A stretch of 64,000 nucleotides of DNA from Marinobacterium jannaschii DSM 6295 (GTDB lineage Bacteria > Pseudomonadota > Gammaproteobacteria > Pseudomonadales > Balneatricaceae): NCBI RefSeq assembly GCF_000620085.1, contig NZ_JHVJ01000027.1:1-64000 (forward strand), written 5' to 3'. The notes under the pieces are model-generated. The model ran no database searches. It saw only the letters and a list, made by a program, of their open reading frames with translations, and was not told where the DNA came from. Positions within the stretch are counted from its first letter, which is position 1; each line of letters opens with the position of its first letter. A program made the position numbers and the translations under genes. Shown here piece by piece: positions 62,791 through 64,000 of this stretch.

Positions 62791-63630
62791 ATGGTTAAGT
62801 TAGCGGTAATTCGAGATGATGATCTTAGTGCTTTAAATAGTCCAGAGGATATAATACAGGCATATCGTTCTTTGTATGGTTTAGTGCCAATAAATTTTTT
62901 CTTTGTTCCGTGTTTAAAGGATCCAAGCTTAAGCTATATGGCTGGTGAAAATGATTACTATTGGAGGGGAGTTAATGTTGACGGTATTGCAGATATATTC
63001 GAAAACCTAGAGTTAATGACCTTTCTTGAAGATGAAATAAATAAAGGTCATATTGATGTAGGCTTACACGGACTTCATCACTATAAAAGAGAGCTAGAGC
63101 GGCCTGTTGATAAAAGCCAAATTCTCGAAGCTATTAGTAAGGCAAATAAAATTCTTGGTCGAAATATTAAGTCTATTTCAGCTCCAAATAATAGCTTTTC
63201 AAAAAAATCTGAGAATGTAATAGAGTCTTTATTCAAAGTTGTATATATATCATATTCTCATCGGATAAATGAACGAAGATTCAGTGCTTCTAGTTCAATG
63301 GAATTTATTTATGCCGCACTTTGTAAGCTTTTGGGGAGGCCGCTAAGTCAAATCACTAATTCTCCAAGGCGGATTAATGCGCACTATGAAATGAGTTCGA
63401 TACCTATTAGTTATGTACAAGATCATAGATTTGTATTTAAGGCGGTAGAGGACTTCCTAGAAAGCCCAAGTCAGGAAGTGTTATGTTTAGCTACACACTT
63501 CTACGACTTGAAAGATAACTTAGTGACTTATCGGCTGATGGAACAGACAATTGGTAGATTGTTAGATTCTGGAGTGAAGTTTGTTACCCTATCTGAGATT
63601 GAGGATAGGGTGATGAGTAAAGGACAATGA
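62791..63630 (+). CDS. Divergent polysaccharide-deacetylase-fold protein
   Basis: A 279-residue protein that I assign only by fold hints. VIRDDDLSALNS at 6-17 has the acidic triad D9-D10-D11, and VGLHGLHHYKRE at 90-101 has H93, H96 and H97. These are a plausible metal set as in NodB- or DUF2334-like deacetylases. THFYDL near the end could be the C-terminal His motif. It lacks the TFDDG box of the two deacetylases in the LPS locus, so it is not a close relative. It is AT-rich and eight bases after the aminotransferase gene. Confidence 0.6.
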   Translation: MVKLAVIRDDDLSALNSPEDIIQAYRSLYGLVPINFFFVPCLKDPSLSYMAGENDYYWRGVNVDGIADIFENLELMTFLEDEINKGHIDVGLHGLHHYKRELERPVDKSQILEAISKANKILGRNIKSISAPNNSFSKKSENVIESLFKVVYISYSHRINERRFSASSSMEFIYAALCKLLGRPLSQITNSPRRINAHYEMSSIPISYVQDHRFVFKAVEDFLESPSQEVLCLATHFYDLKDNLVTYRLMEQTIGRLLDSGVKFVTLSEIEDRVMSKGQ

Positions 63631-63651
63631 AAGCTTAAATTGTCCTATTTT
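63621..63651 (+). terminator. Intrinsic terminator overlapping the deacetylase-fold stop codon
   Basis: AGGACAAT, a 10-base loop that includes the stop codon, ATTGTCCT, then ATTTTTCC: an 8-bp stem with a T run. It should end the capsule biosynthesis transcript here. Confidence 0.75.
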
Positions 63652-63767
63652 TCCTTTCTTTCTGTTGGTGGGTCTGCAGGTATTTTTAATACGGTGAAAT
63701 CATTGAGCTAGATCTTTATGGGTTTGGCTTCTATCTGGTTTTTTGATTGAGCTTTTATTTTAAGTTT

Positions 63768-64000
63768 ATGAATAAAAAAAAAGGGAACTTGCTATTTTAT
63801 GGCGATTTATTTAGTGGTAAGGGAAAATCTTCTCGATTTGAGTCTATTGCTAATAATCTTAACAGCGACTTCAATGTTGAGGTCTATAGCCGTGCAGTAC
63901 ATAAAAGGAAAACACATTTATATACAACACACTCTTCTCTAATTTACGGAAGTGCTTTGCGTGGTATTGGGTTTCTTTCACGCTATTCTGGGTTGCGCTA
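63768..64000 (+). CDS. Unknown protein, start only (partial)
   Basis: The first 77 codons are visible from ATG 63768 to the window end: NKKKGNLLFYGDLFSGKGKSSRFESIANNLNS, then DFNVEVYSRAVHKRKTH. GDLFSGKGKSSRFESI may be a nucleotide-binding or glycosyltransferase N-terminus, but there is too little to assign it. It follows a terminator and a 137-base AT-rich gap, so it probably has its own promoter. Its location suggests another polysaccharide gene. Confidence 0.65.
   Translation, partial: MNKKKGNLLFYGDLFSGKGKSSRFESIANNLNSDFNVEVYSRAVHKRKTHLYTTHSSLIYGSALRGIGFLSRYSGLR

Overview
The window reads as chromosome of a marine gammaproteobacterium of the Oceanospirillaceae type (Marinobacterium, Amphritea or Neptunomonas-like). 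This is inferred from gene order, not from any marker-gene search. Enterobacterial neighbourhoods (cyaY / lptM-lysA-dapF-DUF484-xerC-HAD; ygiF-like then glnE) lie beside Pseudomonas-like ones (yggT-yggU-metX-metW-DUF4426-rdgB-hemW; proC-yggS divergent from pilT-pilU). Coding density is high, operons are short, and no rRNA, tRNA or CRISPR array is visible.

Layout. (1) 1-341: the end of an IS3-family insertion sequence cut by the window edge. (2) 0.4-20 kb, housekeeping: ilvD; a Crp/Fnr regulator followed by a small DUF2892 membrane protein; two small exported proteins; a PhoP/PhoQ-like two-component system; a solo YjbE-like Ala/Gly-rich exported protein; an M48 peptidase with a DUF898 membrane protein; argA, argE; a PiT phosphate transporter with its DUF47 partner; a CYTH protein and glnE; ilvE. 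(3) 19.8-33.6 kb, a lipopolysaccharide core/lipid A locus: ELM1-family protein, two GT4 and two GT2 glycosyltransferases, two polysaccharide deacetylases, a CgeB-like transferase, an O-antigen-ligase-like protein, a possible GT-A transferase, a late acyltransferase, msbA and waaA. (4) 33.6-48 kb, a conserved core block: cyaY, lptM, lysA, dapF, xerC, HAD, yggT, yggU, metX, metW, rdgB, hemW, proC, yggS, pilT, pilU. (5) 48-64 kb, a capsule/exopolysaccharide locus: a repeat-rich YjbE/GfcA-like protein, a Wza/GfcE-type export lipoprotein, YjbF/GfcB, YjbG/GfcC, a frameshifted YjbH/GfcD, a Wzb/Etp-type phosphatase and a Wzc/Etk-type tyrosine kinase. Then come nucleotide-sugar genes (TviB/TviC-like, rmlB, rmlA, and an FdtA/FdtC/FdtB-like trio), a divergent deacetylase-fold protein and the start of another gene.

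How they work together. Region 3 builds, trims and flips the LPS core: WaaA adds Kdo, a late acyltransferase finishes lipid A, MsbA flips it, and a WaaL-like ligase joins the O-chain. Region 5 matches the E. coli group 4 capsule (gfcABCDE-etp-etk) and yjbEFGH modules, with the gfcE-like gene placed second. The following genes should supply UDP-HexNAcA and dTDP-3-acetamido-3,6-dideoxyhexose for the polymer.

Best leads: the single-G frameshift in a G6 run that splits yjbH; the 18-bp tandem repeat in the yjbE-like gene and its solo paralogue beside a two-component system; a Crp/Fnr-DUF2892 pair with cysteines in both proteins and a palindrome near -41; paired deacetylases inside an LPS locus; and several perfect palindromes in divergent intergenic regions. 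I found no clearly new defence or mobile system. Composition becomes visibly AT-rich from about 61.2 kb, suggesting acquired polysaccharide genes there.
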